From NCBI GenBank assembly GCA_030549495.1, contig JAUIRK010000106.1, forward strand, positions 372,001-436,000: 64,000 nucleotides of DNA. Direction: 5' to 3'. Positions 24,292 to 36,600 of the stretch are shown one piece after another (within the stretch, counting starts at the first letter, position 1; every line of letters starts with the position of its first letter). The notes beneath the pieces are model-generated. The model had not been told where the DNA came from. It did no database searches and saw only the letters and a list, made by a program, of their open reading frames with translations. Origin of the DNA: Nectonema munidae (Eukaryota > Nematomorpha > Nectonematoida > Nectonematidae). A program made the translations under genes and the position numbers.

Positions 24292-25735
24292 TTGAATGAG
24301 ATATGCAGAGAATTTAGTCACCAATACTTGGAATCAGAGAAATAAAATATATTTTCAAAAATAAAAACTTGAGCAAGGATCTTCAAATAATGGTAAGCAT
24401 AAAGGTTGAAATGACATGCAGGAAAAGAATAACTTTTAGAGTGAATGAATAGGCAATTATTCGTATTTTAAAAGCAAGAAAACAATAACGTCATTTTTAT
24501 AAGACATGGACGTATCCAGGTTTACCCTTTCCGGGAGAAAAATAGTTTATATTATGTGCTATAGAAACTATAGAGCTAATAAATTAATTTAGCTCATCAG
24601 ATATAGTAACGGCATCAGAATCGATCTTAACGAAAAAGTTTTTTTATTCCGACTGCTCAAAATGGATAAAAGTCGCTGTTGAAATTTTATAGCACATAAA
24701 AGTATAAAATACTTTTGGTAAAGGAGGAAGAGAAGGGGGAGGAGGGCAGAAATTTTCTCGGGGTGCAAACGAGCCACTTTTCGCTCAGAGCGGTAGAATT
24801 TATAGTTTGTCCTATTCAAATTTTGCATATCTAATAACTGTATTCAGTGCCGTGTTTATAGCTTTTGACCCCCCCCCCCTTTTGAAAATAACAGTTTTGA
24901 TTGCATTACATAAAATTGTTAGTATATTTTGTTATATAGAACAATTTAAAGATGTTAACATTGAATGATAAATATTCAAATAAACTGAATCCACAGAAAT
25001 AAAAATATGAGTGCATCCTAAACAGGGGGTTAGATGTCTCAAAAAACCGTCTGCTCCAACCTAGGGGTTTCGTGGGCTCAAAGCAGGACCCTGTTTGTAT
25101 CATTTAGTTTTGAGAGTTGTGAAGTGTTATAATAAATTTAAAAAGTCCCTAAATTAACACCTAGACTTGATTCTATTGGGAACGCTACATTATATATACA
25201 TATGGTCACAATTCATTGATTATTTCCAGCACATCATTTAGAAAATTAAATTTGCATTGCGAATGGTAGTGCAAACACTAGGCTGAGAATAAAATAAAAT
25301 AATATAAAATCAAATAATTATGTACCTGCAGTACCAAAGGATATACGAGGTAGTAACAATTTTTGAAGTTTAGCATACTCTTTATTTTCATATAAATCAC
25401 GGATTTTTTTATTTGTTAAAGGATTCTATTATAATTTAAGAAAATACAAAGAATTAATAATACTTTTGTATATAAAGTTATGAATACTTGATCTAATTCA
25501 AGCCAAAGTTTAAGTTTACTTTCAAATTCAGAATCCATTATTTGAATTAGAAATTTTAAAGTTAGTCACTTAAAAAAAGAAAAGAGTTTGAAAAAAATTA
25601 TTAATCATTGAAAAAGAAAATAAAACTATTAAAATTCAAACGAATACAAATATTTTTATTAGTTTTTTTTAATTAGACGCTAGTCAAGATAAAATTAATT
25701 TTTTAAATTTGTTCTGAAAACTTTCAAAATTAAAA
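24292..25735. other. Region upstream of CKS1
   Basis: Holds C/G-run scraps at 24735 and 24866 and hAT-like CGTATCCAGG (24510) and CAGTGCCGTGTTTATAG (24846). The CKS1 promoter should lie just before 25736, but no element is diagnostic. Confidence 0.35.
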
Positions 25736-28700
25736 ATGGCTAACGATATATATTATTCTGAAAAATACTACGATGATATTTATGAATACAGGTAATATAA
25801 ATCTCTTATCATTTTTATTTCGTTTGTGTTATTAAAATTTAACTTCCAATTTTTTATTATATTTGGCGGCCCTGAGTAAAGTTTTCTAAATCCTTAGATT
25901 GATTCTCGGAATTTCGAAATTCGGATACTTCGATTCAAGATGCATTAAAATGCCTTATTTATGAAAACACTATATGATCCCTTTACCCTTTTTGTATTAA
26001 TTATATCAAATATATTTAAGTAGCCTTATAATTAGTCCAAATTGCTGGTTATAAATTTAAAGAATTTTGGTAGATATTTTGTTTATTTCTGGACATAAGT
26101 ATAGTCTAAATTAAATATAAACTAGAACTGTTCCATTACTTTTTCCGTCGGATGTATTGAAATTTGTATTTTTATCAAAAGATTATCTGAAAATAAGTTA
26201 TTTTATTAAAAAGTAAATAGTTTATGTTTTAAAGACAATATAGTAGACCAAAAAGTATTTCTTACATTTAGAAGTCCAGATAAAAGTGAAAGTAAAATTT
26301 ATATTTAAATATAGCACGAAATGCAAGAGTTGTTTCCACAAAAAACCTATATATTCTTAGAAATAAAAGAAGTTCTTTATTTTTTAACTCGAATTAGTAC
26401 ACTCTATAATCAACGAATACTCTGGACGTTCATGAATTTTGGAACTTACACTTTATAATATTATCTGTTGAGAAACTGTAAATTCATCGAACTTAATGTA
26501 ATTTTTGTTATAATTAATGGAAAAGTGAACTCCTAAATTGCAAAGTATCGGAAGGAAAATTGCGCCAAATGGTCAATGCATATATCCAAAAATAAAAAAT
26601 AAATCATTTTCCAACTGATCAATTAATATTAACTAGACTAGAGGATGAAAGTGATTAAAATTCACATATAAGTAAAAAATCACTATGTATTAATAATGTA
26701 TTTGTTTTGCTTAGCTAGCACCTTCATGTCCAATGAAAAAGTTTCTTTAACACTTTGAGGATCCGTGTGTCACCGGTGTAGCAAGAAATGAAAATCGGTT
26801 GCTTTAAAAATGAAATTGCATTGGAAGAGAAAGCAGGCGATTCGTTTGAAATTTTATTGTCCTTAAAGAAACATTGGGCGTAAATAGGTTAATAAGTTAT
26901 ATAAAAAAAGCTTTATTTAAAAAGATAAGCAAATAGTTCGTGTTCTTAAATCTGAGCCTTAAAAAGTTAATTTCGTAGTAAGATTTTTTTGTTTTTCATT
27001 TAATTTGTTACTTAACTTGATAACAATTTTTGGTACTTATGGGTTATCCCCCCTCCCCCCACTCTAAAAAAATTTTTTTTTTAATTTTTTCCAACTTAAT
27101 AATTTTAAATATATAATTAAATATATATTGTATGTATAAAAACATTGTATGTTGTATATTGTATATATATATATACACTAGAACCTACGTTTTACGTACG
27201 GCACGGGACCGAACGGCGGACGTAAAACGTAGCATTCGTAAAATCCAGGTTGACCTTTAAATTGACATACAACACGAAAATCCTAGCCTGGATCACACAT
27301 GGTCACACCGTGTACGACGTGAGGGACTATGGCAGCTAAAGAAGACTTATAAAGAACTTTATAAACTTTTTAATACATAAAATCACAAGGAAAAAACGTA
27401 TTAACCCATTAAGTCCCAATGTTCCCATTTGGGAACATAAGTAATTTCATCTTCGTCTGCTTTTTTCAATGACTTTGAATATAAATCGTCTGCGATTTCT
27501 ATGGTACTTAATGGGTTAATAATGCATTTAATGACCAAAAAGATGACGTCATCGATCATTTGGCGAGGACGTAAAATCCAGGGAACGTAAAATCAGGGTA
27601 CGTAAAACGTAGGTTCTACCTATTCTATATATTCAATATAATTGATATGGCGAAGTCGGTGAATTTCATATTAGTGAATGAAAGGGAAATACACAAAACA
27701 GTATATTAAATTAAATTACGCGACTTTTCAAAGTAGAATAAAATATTTATTATTTACTTCAAATTTTCGATCTTTACGATCTTTTTCAAGAAAATTGAAG
27801 TGATTATTAATGGCGGGTGATAGTGCATGATAGTTATTTATAAAATATGTATTGTATGTAATAAATATGTATTGGACTCCCGTTTAAACAAGTAATTTAT
27901 TATTTTTACTCATCATTTAAATTCAAAAACTAATGAGTGGGGGGGGGGGGGGGGAGATAACCCATAAGTATCCAATTTTTTACTATTTGATCCTTTAAAA
28001 TATATTCCTGACTTAAAAAAGTTTTTGCTGGCCAAGACATCCACGAGGGTTGGAGTGTTTTGAAAGCTCTGACAATCGAGCCAAATGATGAGATTTTGAT
28101 CAATACTGAATGCAGTTTTTAAAAATATTGACAATGAAATTATAAAAACCTTTTCCATGAAAACTTTCAAGTATTTTTAAAATTTTCACCAAGGTGCTAA
28201 ATTTGAACATTTTGAAAATGGGAAATAGTTGAAAGCTTAATGGAACCTTACTTTCAACAGCAATATATGCTATCTTGTATTTTTTAATATTTTTCTGTAA
28301 AAAGTGTCATTTTGAGATGAATAATTATGTATGAATAATTTTCAATTTGGTACTTCTGTAACTCAAAGCATATCTTTTGAGGTGCAACATACATACACAA
28401 GCAAAAAGGCGCTAATATGAGGACATGTTGGAAAATAGGATACATGATTTAAATATATATTAATTTGAGCAAGACTTATACGTTACAGTAAAAATGTAAG
28501 ACCCGTAAGGCATTTCACTAAATCCCTAATGCATTCAGCGAATTTATGAAATCATTGTTCCACGCCATTTCATCAGTTTAACTGACGTTAAGCGAAATAG
28601 TTTTAACTCATGTAGACTATTTTCTGATTTTAAGTTACTTTTATTGAGGTGAAATGGGTTAAATTCATAAAAATAAACTAGAGATTTTATGTAATTCCTA

Positions 28701-30358
28701 GGGATTTCATGAAATAACTAGAGTGTAATTTCAGTGATTACTAGTGAATTCATGAATTGTTAAGTGAAAGATCGACAGACATTTCGCCCCATAGACAATT
28801 CGCCCCATGGACAAATTGTCTCATAAGCTATTTGTTTCATCCATCTTGTTTATTATATGTGTAAAATTATTAAAAAATTTTATATTCTTGTTTATTTTAT
28901 CTCTATTAAATTATTTCAAATTAATCATTTTATCTCTTAATTTTTTTATCACTTTTAAATAATTTTAAATTATTAATGATGAAAATGAAGAAAACGATAA
29001 TTACGATGATATTACAATTACAAGATATTAATTTTTATTTTGTTTAAAAATTTTAAATATTTGTTTCATTTATAAAAGAACTGCCTTTCAAAAAACAATT
29101 TTTCAAAAAACTAAATAAAATTAAAATATAGCTATTTTATTGAGATGAGTTGTGATATTAGGCAAAACGTTTATATGCCAAACCGTTTTATGAAAAATAG
29201 TAAAAAAACGGTTTTATTAAAACAATAGTGCTAATTGATCTGCATAAATAGAGTAAATTGTCTATGGCAAGAATTGTATTATAAAAATAGAGCAAATTTT
29301 TAATGGAAAGAATTGTCTTAGAAAATAAAAGGACTATAGGTTTTATAAAAATAATAGAGCGCATTCTCTTATAAAAATAATGGGGCAAATTGATCATGAG
29401 GAAAATCGTCTTATGAAAATTATGAGGCGAATTATTCTATGAGAATAATGGGGCAAATTGCTTTATGAAAATAGGGAGACGAATTGTCCATGAGACAAAA
29501 TGTCTTATTAAAATAATGGGGCGAACTGTCCATGAGACAAAATGTCTTATTAAAATAATGGGGCGAATTGTCCATGGGACGAACTGTCTTATGAAAATAA
29601 TGGGGCGATTGTCCATGGGACGAACTGTTTTATGAAAATAATGGGGCGAATTGTCCATGGGACGAACTGTATTATGAAAATAATGGGGCGAAATGTCTGA
29701 GGACCAAGTGAAACAGTGTTTTCACGATTTTTCCCAAATTTTCAGACATTTGCTGAATCTCCTCTTTTAACAACCTTACTATAACATATATAATTAATTA
29801 GACAATAAATTACATTATATTAATTAGACAATAAAATCAACCAACTTTTAATTTATTTGCACAAAGCATCATACTTTTAATTTACTGATTTGATAAAGAC
29901 GCCTTTAGTTTAAACTTTTCTCATTGTAGTTATAATTTAAACTATCATTCAAGTTATAGCTTTTTAAATTAAGGTCAAGTTATTTTGAATTAAATTTTTC
30001 TTTAATTTGAGGTTCAGTTTTTTTTTAATTTAAATTCCAGTCATTTTCATTTGAAGGTGAAAAGATTTGGCATTTAAGGTTATGTTTTTTTCTGCAGGCA
30101 CGTTGTTTTACCAAAAGAAGTCTTTATCAAAATTCCCAAAGACAGACTCATGCCAGAAAGTGAGTGGAGGCAATATGGCATTGTTCAGAGTACAGGATGG
30201 ATACACTACATGATACATAAGCCAGGTTTTTATAATACATCTACATTTTTGATGTCGTGATCTTTTGATGAATTCCTCTTTTTGCAGAACCTCATGTTCT
30301 TTTGTTTCGAAGGCATATAACAACATCCGATCCGCCTCAACAAGAAGAACAGCTGTGA
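25736..30358 (+). CDS. CKS1: CKS1-type cyclin-dependent kinase regulatory subunit
   Basis: Small phosphate-binding adaptor that docks on CDK1/CDK2 and directs multisite phosphorylation and substrate ubiquitination. Three exons were assembled by eye: 25736-25791 (MANDIYYSEKYYDDIYEY), 30098-30225 and 30288-30358, with GT..AG introns and phases that close into 84 codons plus stop. Diagnostic motifs: YYSEKY and EYRHVVLPKE at the first junction; ESEWR; GWIHYMIHKPEPHVLLFRR, which spans the second junction. The length matches the 79-85 residues usual for the family. Intron 1 is about 4.3 kb and filled with nested mobile elements; intron 2 is only 62 bases. An AATAAA-like signal lies about 95 bases after the stop. 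Nothing looks broken, so this should be an active gene. Whether it is the CKS1 or CKS2 paralogue cannot be told in an invertebrate. Confidence 0.95.
26751..26888. mobile_element. Diverged MITE of the same family in CKS1 intron 1
   Basis: TTAA (26747-26750) then CACTTTGAGGATCC; the interior has GTGTCACCGGTGTAGC and GCAGGCGATT; the right end ..GTAAATAGG is followed by TTAA (26889-26892). The right end does not pair well with the left, so the copy may be chimeric. Confidence 0.45.
27181..27616. mobile_element. TA-flanked MITE, Tc1/mariner-like
   Basis: Inverted repeats GAACCTACGTTTTACGTAC at both ends, with a TA duplication (27179-27180, 27617-27618). Sub-terminal CGTAAAATCCAGG repeats are present. 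Without its nested MITE it is about 320 bases and has no coding capacity. Confidence 0.85.
27405..27515. mobile_element. piggyBac-type MITE, 111 bp, nested
   Basis: TTAA on each side (27401-27404, 27516-27519), ends CCCATTAAGTCCC and CCCATTAAGTACC (complement), and the family interior with TGTTCCCATTTGGGAACA. Inserted inside the TA-flanked element 27181-27616. Confidence 0.85.
28770..29705. mobile_element. 936-bp element with internal tandem array
   Basis: An 8-base duplication AAGTGAAA (28762-28769, 29706-29713) flanks inverted ends sharing CAGACATTTCGCCCCAT. The right half is a tandem array, and the centre is AT-rich with no coding capacity. The superfamily is unknown; an 8-base duplication fits hAT, P and several others. 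Confidence 0.7.
29215..29698. repeat. Tandem array, ~43-bp unit
   Basis: Units of about 42-43 bases with the consensus parts ATGGGGCGAATTGTCC, ATGGGACGAACTGTC and TTATGAAAATA. The last six copies are well kept; copies toward 29215 are progressively diverged. Each unit includes the GGGGCGAA core of the terminal repeat of the surrounding element. Confidence 0.85.
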
Positions 30359-30776
30359 CAGCTGTATGTCTGTCTTCATCCAAAATGTTTTAATACTGCT
30401 CAAATTTTTGTAAAACTTTGTACTATTTTTGAAGTATTCTCTTCTTTTATTTAAAATAAATTCTCACTTTACTTCTCGCATTCAACAACAATTTTAAAAT
30501 TTCTAAAATCTGTGAAATGTAATTTTTCGGAGTTGTGTCAAAAAAAAGTATTTTCATTGATTGATGAAATTTTTAGATATTTTAGACAATTGTTCTTAAA
30601 ATTGTTTTTTTGTTAAAATATTTACACACTTAAAGGTTGATGGTTAAGAAGAAAACCAGAAATGAACTTATATATGAATTTTATATTTATACAAATTTTT
30701 TATTTGAGTAAAACAAGAAACCTAAAAAAGTGTGGTAATTACAAAATAATCAAACTGTTTTTATGAATGTTGTTTT

Positions 30777-30920
30777 GGGCATATGTAAGGTTGGTTAGAT
30801 ACTTGGTTTCTATAACTCAAGGGTTTGACCCAGAATCAAGCCTACTTTCCTCATAGTTCGATACAAGTGGCGCAATTGTGCCTTCTCGATGAAAACACCC
30901 CACGGTACCTTTACCTTTAT
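30777..30920 (+). mobile_element. tRNA-derived SINE, copy 2
   Basis: About 144 bases colinear with the 50188 copy: GGTTGGTTAGATACTTGG, TCAAGGGTTTGACCC at the B-box position, then CCTACTTTCCTCATAGTTCG, GGCGCAATTGTGCC, AAAACACCCC and TTTACCTTTA. The 5' GGGGCGTGAG is partly decayed. Confidence 0.75.
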
Positions 30921-31372
30921 AATTACTATTAAATTTGAAATACTGCCTAAACTATTTAAGCAAGAAAGGCTAACGACAAATTTTAATTGGCTCACTTAGT
31001 GAGACCAATGAAGTTTCGTGATCTTTTTATGTAAAATTTGTTTGAAGCATTTGCATAAAAATTTATAGGATTTAAATTTACATTTAATAATGTTATTTGT
31101 TTGACGCATTTCCATAAGACGTACAAATTTTTTTAGAAAATATACTTAAGAAAATGAACAACTTTTGATTCCGATTTGTTAACTATACTTTATTGTTATG
31201 ACCTTCAAGACTATCAACACTATCATCATCAAGGACAAGGATATTTTGTGCAGGTTGTTCCAAAGTAAATCTTACTTTAAAACCAAACTTATCCGTTTTT
31301 TCAGTTCCTTCAGAACAATCAAATTTATAAAATATTCACATAAACTTAGTCACAAAATGAGATTTTAGTTCA

Positions 31373-31443
31373 CCCTTTCGTGACCAGTGTATATGATACA
31401 TAAATAATTTTACCTTCATCTGCTTTTTCTGGTTTCGAAAGGG
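31373..31443. mobile_element. Short piggyBac-type MITE
   Basis: CCCTTTCGTGACCAG opens and CGAAAGGG followed by TTAA closes a 71-base element. The left TTAA has decayed to TTCA. The interior is a shortened version of the copy at 8381, sharing ATATGATACAT and CATCTGCTTTTT. Confidence 0.65.
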
Positions 31444-32405
31444 TTAATAAAAACTGCTCATCGCCTAAAATTTCATTATCATATTTAACGATTATATTCG
31501 GTTACGTATTCAGTTGGAGGGGTTTATATATATATAATATATAAATATCTCCCCTTCTTAAAATGAAGTATCGATCTTTTATATTTGTTTGCTTTCCAGT
31601 TCATTTGAAAGTTATTTTTGTAAATAGATTTATTTTAGCAATTCAATATAATACGGATTACCTTTTAAATGTCCAACTTCACTAGTAATAACACGTAGTT
31701 TTGATGATTATTTTTAAAAGCCCCTCCCCTCCCTACCCCTTAAAATTATTTTCTGAATACGCCATTGAGTATAATTCGTTTTTATGTAAAATTAAAAAAT
31801 TGACCCAGATTAAATTTAACAACAAAACTTTTATTTAATTTTATTGCTTAATCAATTTCTTAAAAATTTATTCTCCAAAGATTACCTTTAAGTCCCTCTG
31901 AAACTGGAATAAAGTATTTTTTTGATTATACCTAGAAAAACAGTACAAGTTAGAAGTTAATAATGTCATTTATAGTAATTCATTTATGTATGTTCTTGCA
32001 ATGTAAATGCAGGCATGAAAATTTGTTTGTAAACATAAAACTTTATTTGCTTAAAAATGAGTAAACAAGATGTTGAAAGGAAATAGATTAATAATCTCAA
32101 AATGATCAATAATTCAAAATATATTAAACTTTTTGAAGCTAAAATTTTCGTTTGTTCTTTGAAAAATTATCATCAATGTAACTTCCAATAAATATTTTCT
32201 TTATTTGACAAAATCGTGAATGGCTTCAAGAAATCTAAAAGTGAAAAGAGATTATATTTAATGAATATATATTTTTTGATGTTATGGATGAAAAAAGATC
32301 ATACTTAAATTTGTTATCATAAGTATATACATTAGGACTACTGGGAAGCAAAGAGTATACGTTAATAGTTATAAAAATGGGTATATGTCCATTCATAAAA
32401 GTTCT
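31444..32405. other. Non-coding between elements
   Basis: AT-rich. ATACGCCATTGAGT at 31758 may be the end of another hAT relic. No gene seen. Confidence 0.4.
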
Positions 32406-32413
32406 CTCATGAC

Positions 32414-33215
32414 CAGGGCGAGGAAAAATTGACGCAAAAAATGGAAAAAAATTGACTTTTACTCAGAGAAAAAATTGACTTTTTATTGAATTGAACAACT
32501 ATGAACACTTTAGAGAAAGTATTGAAAATTATTTCAAAGAATCCATGACTTTGTAATACAACAACTTCTGATTTAAAATTCGACCATTTTCTAGCAGTTT
32601 TTTCAGTTTAGAAAAAGATCTTTCTACTTCTAAAGTTAAAACTTGACAATTTTGTAATTTGGGATAAGTACTGGTAGAGATTTGAAAGTTTTCCATATTC
32701 GTGATTTTATTGATTTCATTTTATTTGAATCTATTTTCAAGATAACTTTTTACGCCACATTCGTCTTAAATGAAATAATGTTGAAGAAACAAGTAAAGGC
32801 ATCTTCGACTGAAAAAGTCTCATGTTGACTTTTTCCGACAAAATCAATGAATCGTGAATATTCTCTAATTATTGTTAGCAAGTTTTGACACAGATTTTCT
32901 TTTTTTAACAATTTCTTGATATTTGGCAATAAAATTCCATCATCTTCATCATTAATTTCTTCACTGCTGGAAGATTTTAATGAAAATATTTTGTTGCTTG
33001 CAACCAATTTGTCAACTTAATTACAATTGGAACTGAAGTGTACTTTATTGACCTAAACTCGAAAAATTGAACTTTATTGACCTAAACTCGAAAAATTGAC
33101 TTTGATTGACTTAAAAATTTGAAATTAGTTCAAAAATTTTTAGACTAAGCAAGTAAAGATCTTCTTCAAAGAGTTTTTGCTAAAGGGAAATAAAAGTTGA
33201 CTTTTACTCGCCCTG
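32414..33215 (-). mobile_element. 802-bp hAT element
   Basis: A perfect 8-base duplication CTCATGAC (32406-32413, 33216-33223) flanks inverted repeats beginning CAGGGCGAG, both hallmarks of hAT. The minus strand keeps two transposase C-terminal scraps: an acidic stretch ending FNIISFKTN (33007-32750) and LTLEVERSFSKLKKLL (~32630), the hAT dimerisation motif. A 29-base unit (gaccTAAACTCGAAAAATTGA) is repeated at 33040-33110. It is internally deleted and non-autonomous. Confidence 0.88.
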
Positions 33216-33248
33216 CTCATGACTAAATATTAGATTATTTCTTATTAA

Positions 33249-33378
33249 CCCATTTACGGCCAATGTTCCTATTTTGGAACATAAGTAATTTCATCTTCGT
33301 CTGTTTTTTTCAATGACTTTGAATATAAATCGTCTGCGTTTTTTTAGATATCGTCTGCTTTGCTTGGCCTTAAATGGG
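33249..33378. mobile_element. piggyBac-type MITE, 130 bp
   Basis: TTAA at 33245-33248 and 33379-33382 flanks inverted ends CCCATTTACGGCC / CCCATTTAAGGCC. The interior differs from the 46137 copy at only one or two positions, so both moved recently. It lies 22 bases right of the hAT duplication. Confidence 0.9.
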
Positions 33379-33628
33379 TTAATTACTGCATAAATAACTT
33401 ATAAATTAAGTTAGTAATTTAATCTAACAAGAAAATAAATTTTATAAATATATATAAATTTTTTACAATAAATATGTTATAAAATTAAAATGTTTAAAGA
33501 TATTATATTTTTTATTGAAATAAAACGGAAAAAATGAGATATTTATAAATTTATTTTTTTATATTATTTTAAATTAAAAAATTACTTTTTTAAAAAGTAC
33601 ATAATTTTTTTTATTATTTTGTAATTAA

Positions 33629-36600
33629 CCCTTTGAGGACCAGAATTTTGAAGAATAATCGTCTGCTTTTTTTTCAATGTAATTTGGTATGTTGTAAGCA
33701 GGCGATTATTATTTTTTGGTACACCGACGTCACACCAAGCCTAGGGTGTTTCCCTTGCCCCATATAAATGAAAAAGTTACTTAATAACGTCTTACTTTTT
33801 TTATGAGTGGAAAATCATGAAAAAGTGTTAGATTTGAAGTTTGGTTGACATTGAAATTTTTTTAGGTATCCCAAAGTTAAAAAAAAGTTGTATTGTTTTC
33901 AAAAAATGCATTTTTTTTGTTTTTATTAAATTGAGAAGCTATATTTAACATATTTATTATTGAAAATGAAATATTTTACACAAAATAATAAACTTATTTT
34001 TTTCTTTGATTTTTTAATTTTTTTCTATCATTTTCCACAACTTGTAGTATGTCCTGATATCTTTTTTCATCACGTGTTAGACAAATGAAGTCAGAAGCTA
34101 GTTTTACTCCTCTTTCTGCGATATCGTTGATCACACAAATGTTAGAAATTTTTTCTTTTGCATTTAAAAATGAAACATCACTTTCCCACTTTTCAACTTC
34201 TATGGAAATAAAACTTTCATCAAGATTAAGATGCTTAAAGAAGGACCAAGAAGACTTTCCAATCAGTTGGTGGATTTCAACCTTTTTTTTTTTTGAAATT
34301 TGTGTTTTAGGAAAAATTGGTTTTCCATATCCAGCACCATGCCTTTGGCTGAAATTATAGCCCTTTTCAAAATAATTTAACGCAACAACAATTTGTTTTT
34401 TCTCATAAATATTTACCTTATCACTGAAAAGAGATATTGGAGCCATTTCTTTGCATAGGTACCAAAGATGATTCATGAAAACTTTTTTAGCAGAGATAAA
34501 CTTTGCGTTCTTCTCGTCTTCAAGAAAAGAATTAAGTAAAACCAAATCATTATGAACGGTGTCCTGAGGGATGTCAGCTGTAAACCACCATGGTAAATAA
34601 TAAAATATGCAAAATTCAACAAAATCAATCATTTTTTCCATCTGGTAGGGTAGAAAATCTTCTTTTAATTGTACCAAAACTTTATTCTTCAACATAAATT
34701 AAGATCAAACAATTTTTAAACAGTAGAGAATAATTACCATCCATCTTGCTTTACTTATAGAACCTGGTACTCTGAATTTTACAAATTGACTTTCACCTTC
34801 TAGATACAGCAGAGACAAGAGAAGAAGTTCCTTGTAGTCATTTCTAACTAAACTCTTTTTTAGCATATTTTTAAAAAGAATAATATGTTCGCATTTATAC
34901 TTTTTTCCTTCGTAATAAGTGTAATTAGATCGCTCTTCTGAGTAAAAAACTTGAAAGTTTCTTCTAAATTTATTAAAAAGATTTACTTCTGGTCCAGATG
35001 ATTTGTAAATTTTTGTAGTTTCCCAAATTTTCTTTAACATAATTTCTCCAATGTGATGTCTGCAGGGACACCAAAAAAAGGTCTTCCTAAATTACTTTGA
35101 ATACATACACAAGTGGCTGATAAACGTCCGGTATTAAGACTTGTGGTATCAAACACCATAGTTTTAACAGATTCCTTACAATCCCAACTTTCAAGCAAAT
35201 CTACAGAAGCTTTTGAAAGAACATCCCCACCTTTATTTTTTCATATGGACTTATCAAAGGCACGCCAAGCAATTTAATTATGTCATTGTTCGAAACGACA
35301 ACAGGCATTCCCTCTTCATAATGAAACTTACTTCTTAATGTTGGGAGTAACTTTCCATCCCAATGCAAATTTAAAAAAGTTTCTGATGCCCACGAACTTT
35401 TTATTATTTTAGCAGTTTTTTCTATAGCCTGAACTTTATACTTGTAGGCTTGAGAAGGATGTAAATTTATTTTACTTGTATCACCTTCACACGGTTCAAT
35501 AAATGACTGAAGAATTGTAGCAGAAGCTGTTGATGAGACATTGTTTCTAATGAAGGTAGAAACTAAATTTTATTTTTTTAAGATATCATGACAAAAATAT
35601 TTGTTCCACTTTTTTACACCTTTTATGCGATCTTTTGGTTAAAACTTCAGTGTTCTCTTCCAACATTAGGTTATCTTCGCTTTCTTGACATTCTTTTTCA
35701 AGGTTAAACTCTTCTTTAATATCTGAAATTTTTTGTTTTTTTATTTTTCTTTTAGTAAAGCACTTTTTGTATCTACCCCACTGTAAGAAGCATTATCTCT
35801 GTCATGTATCATTTTTTCTAAAAAATGGATATCTTCATCTATCTCTTTTTTTTCAAAGGGTGTTTTTCCCCTTTTCATCTTTTCCATTTTTTGCAAAACA
35901 TCTCTTGGCCAAAAAGGCATTGTTTGTGTTAAATTATTTTGAAATTTTTTAATCTTTGTACTATTTTGACGATCACCAACTTTGAATTTTTTTATTTTAT
36001 TATATTCTGATACAAACAATAAAATTTTCTGATATATTTTGTCTTTAGCTATTGTTGGTATATTCGCTTTCTAATAGTGCTTCTCGACTTCCTCAACGAC
36101 TTTTTTTGAAACAGAATCCTCTTCTCTAAACTTTTTCATAAAGCTAAGATAGCACAGCAAAACTTGTTTAAAGGTTGGAAGTCTACAACCAGTTATAGTT
36201 AAACGAGTAAGTCCAGGAGTACTTCCCAGAAAAGGAAAATCTTTGCAAGAAAACCTTGTATTCATAACAAACAAAAAAATGCGAATAACACATTAATTTA
36301 TATTAAATTTTTTTATTTGTTTTACAATGGTTAGAAATTAAAGTAAGTTTAATTATTTATTTTATAATAAATATTTAAAGATATATATATAATTTAATTT
36401 TTTTTAAGTTTATATTTGTTGTACTCAAAATAATAAATAATAATAGCAAAAAATAAATTTTTAATTAACGCCATCTATTTTGCGAACTAAAAAGTTATCC
36501 TAACATATTTTTGTTCATTGCACCACCTTAACAATTTTTTTTCGACATTTTTCTTTTTTGGGATTTATTTATGACTCATAATACAACTCTAAAAAAAAGT

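Larger units (their letters stand above)
27030..27975. mobile_element. Outer inverted-repeat element in CKS1 intron 1
   Basis: Left end TTGGTACTTATGGGTTATC followed by C-rich sequence; right end the complement of TTGGATACTTATGGGTTATC preceded by a G run (27940-27954). The match is about 20 bases plus CACTC after the C run. The target duplication is not clear, so the ends are approximate. It contains the TA-flanked element and, within that, the TTAA MITE. Confidence 0.6.

Noticed and set aside
29188-29658. Ile/Phe/Arg-rich repeated open frames
   Set aside because: They are translations of the 43-base tandem array.
29215-29698. Possible CRISPR-like array
   Set aside because: Units abut with no unique spacers, and the setting is an animal intron.
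30108-30383. 91-residue minus-strand open frame
   Set aside because: Shadow of the plus-strand CKS1 exons 2 and 3.
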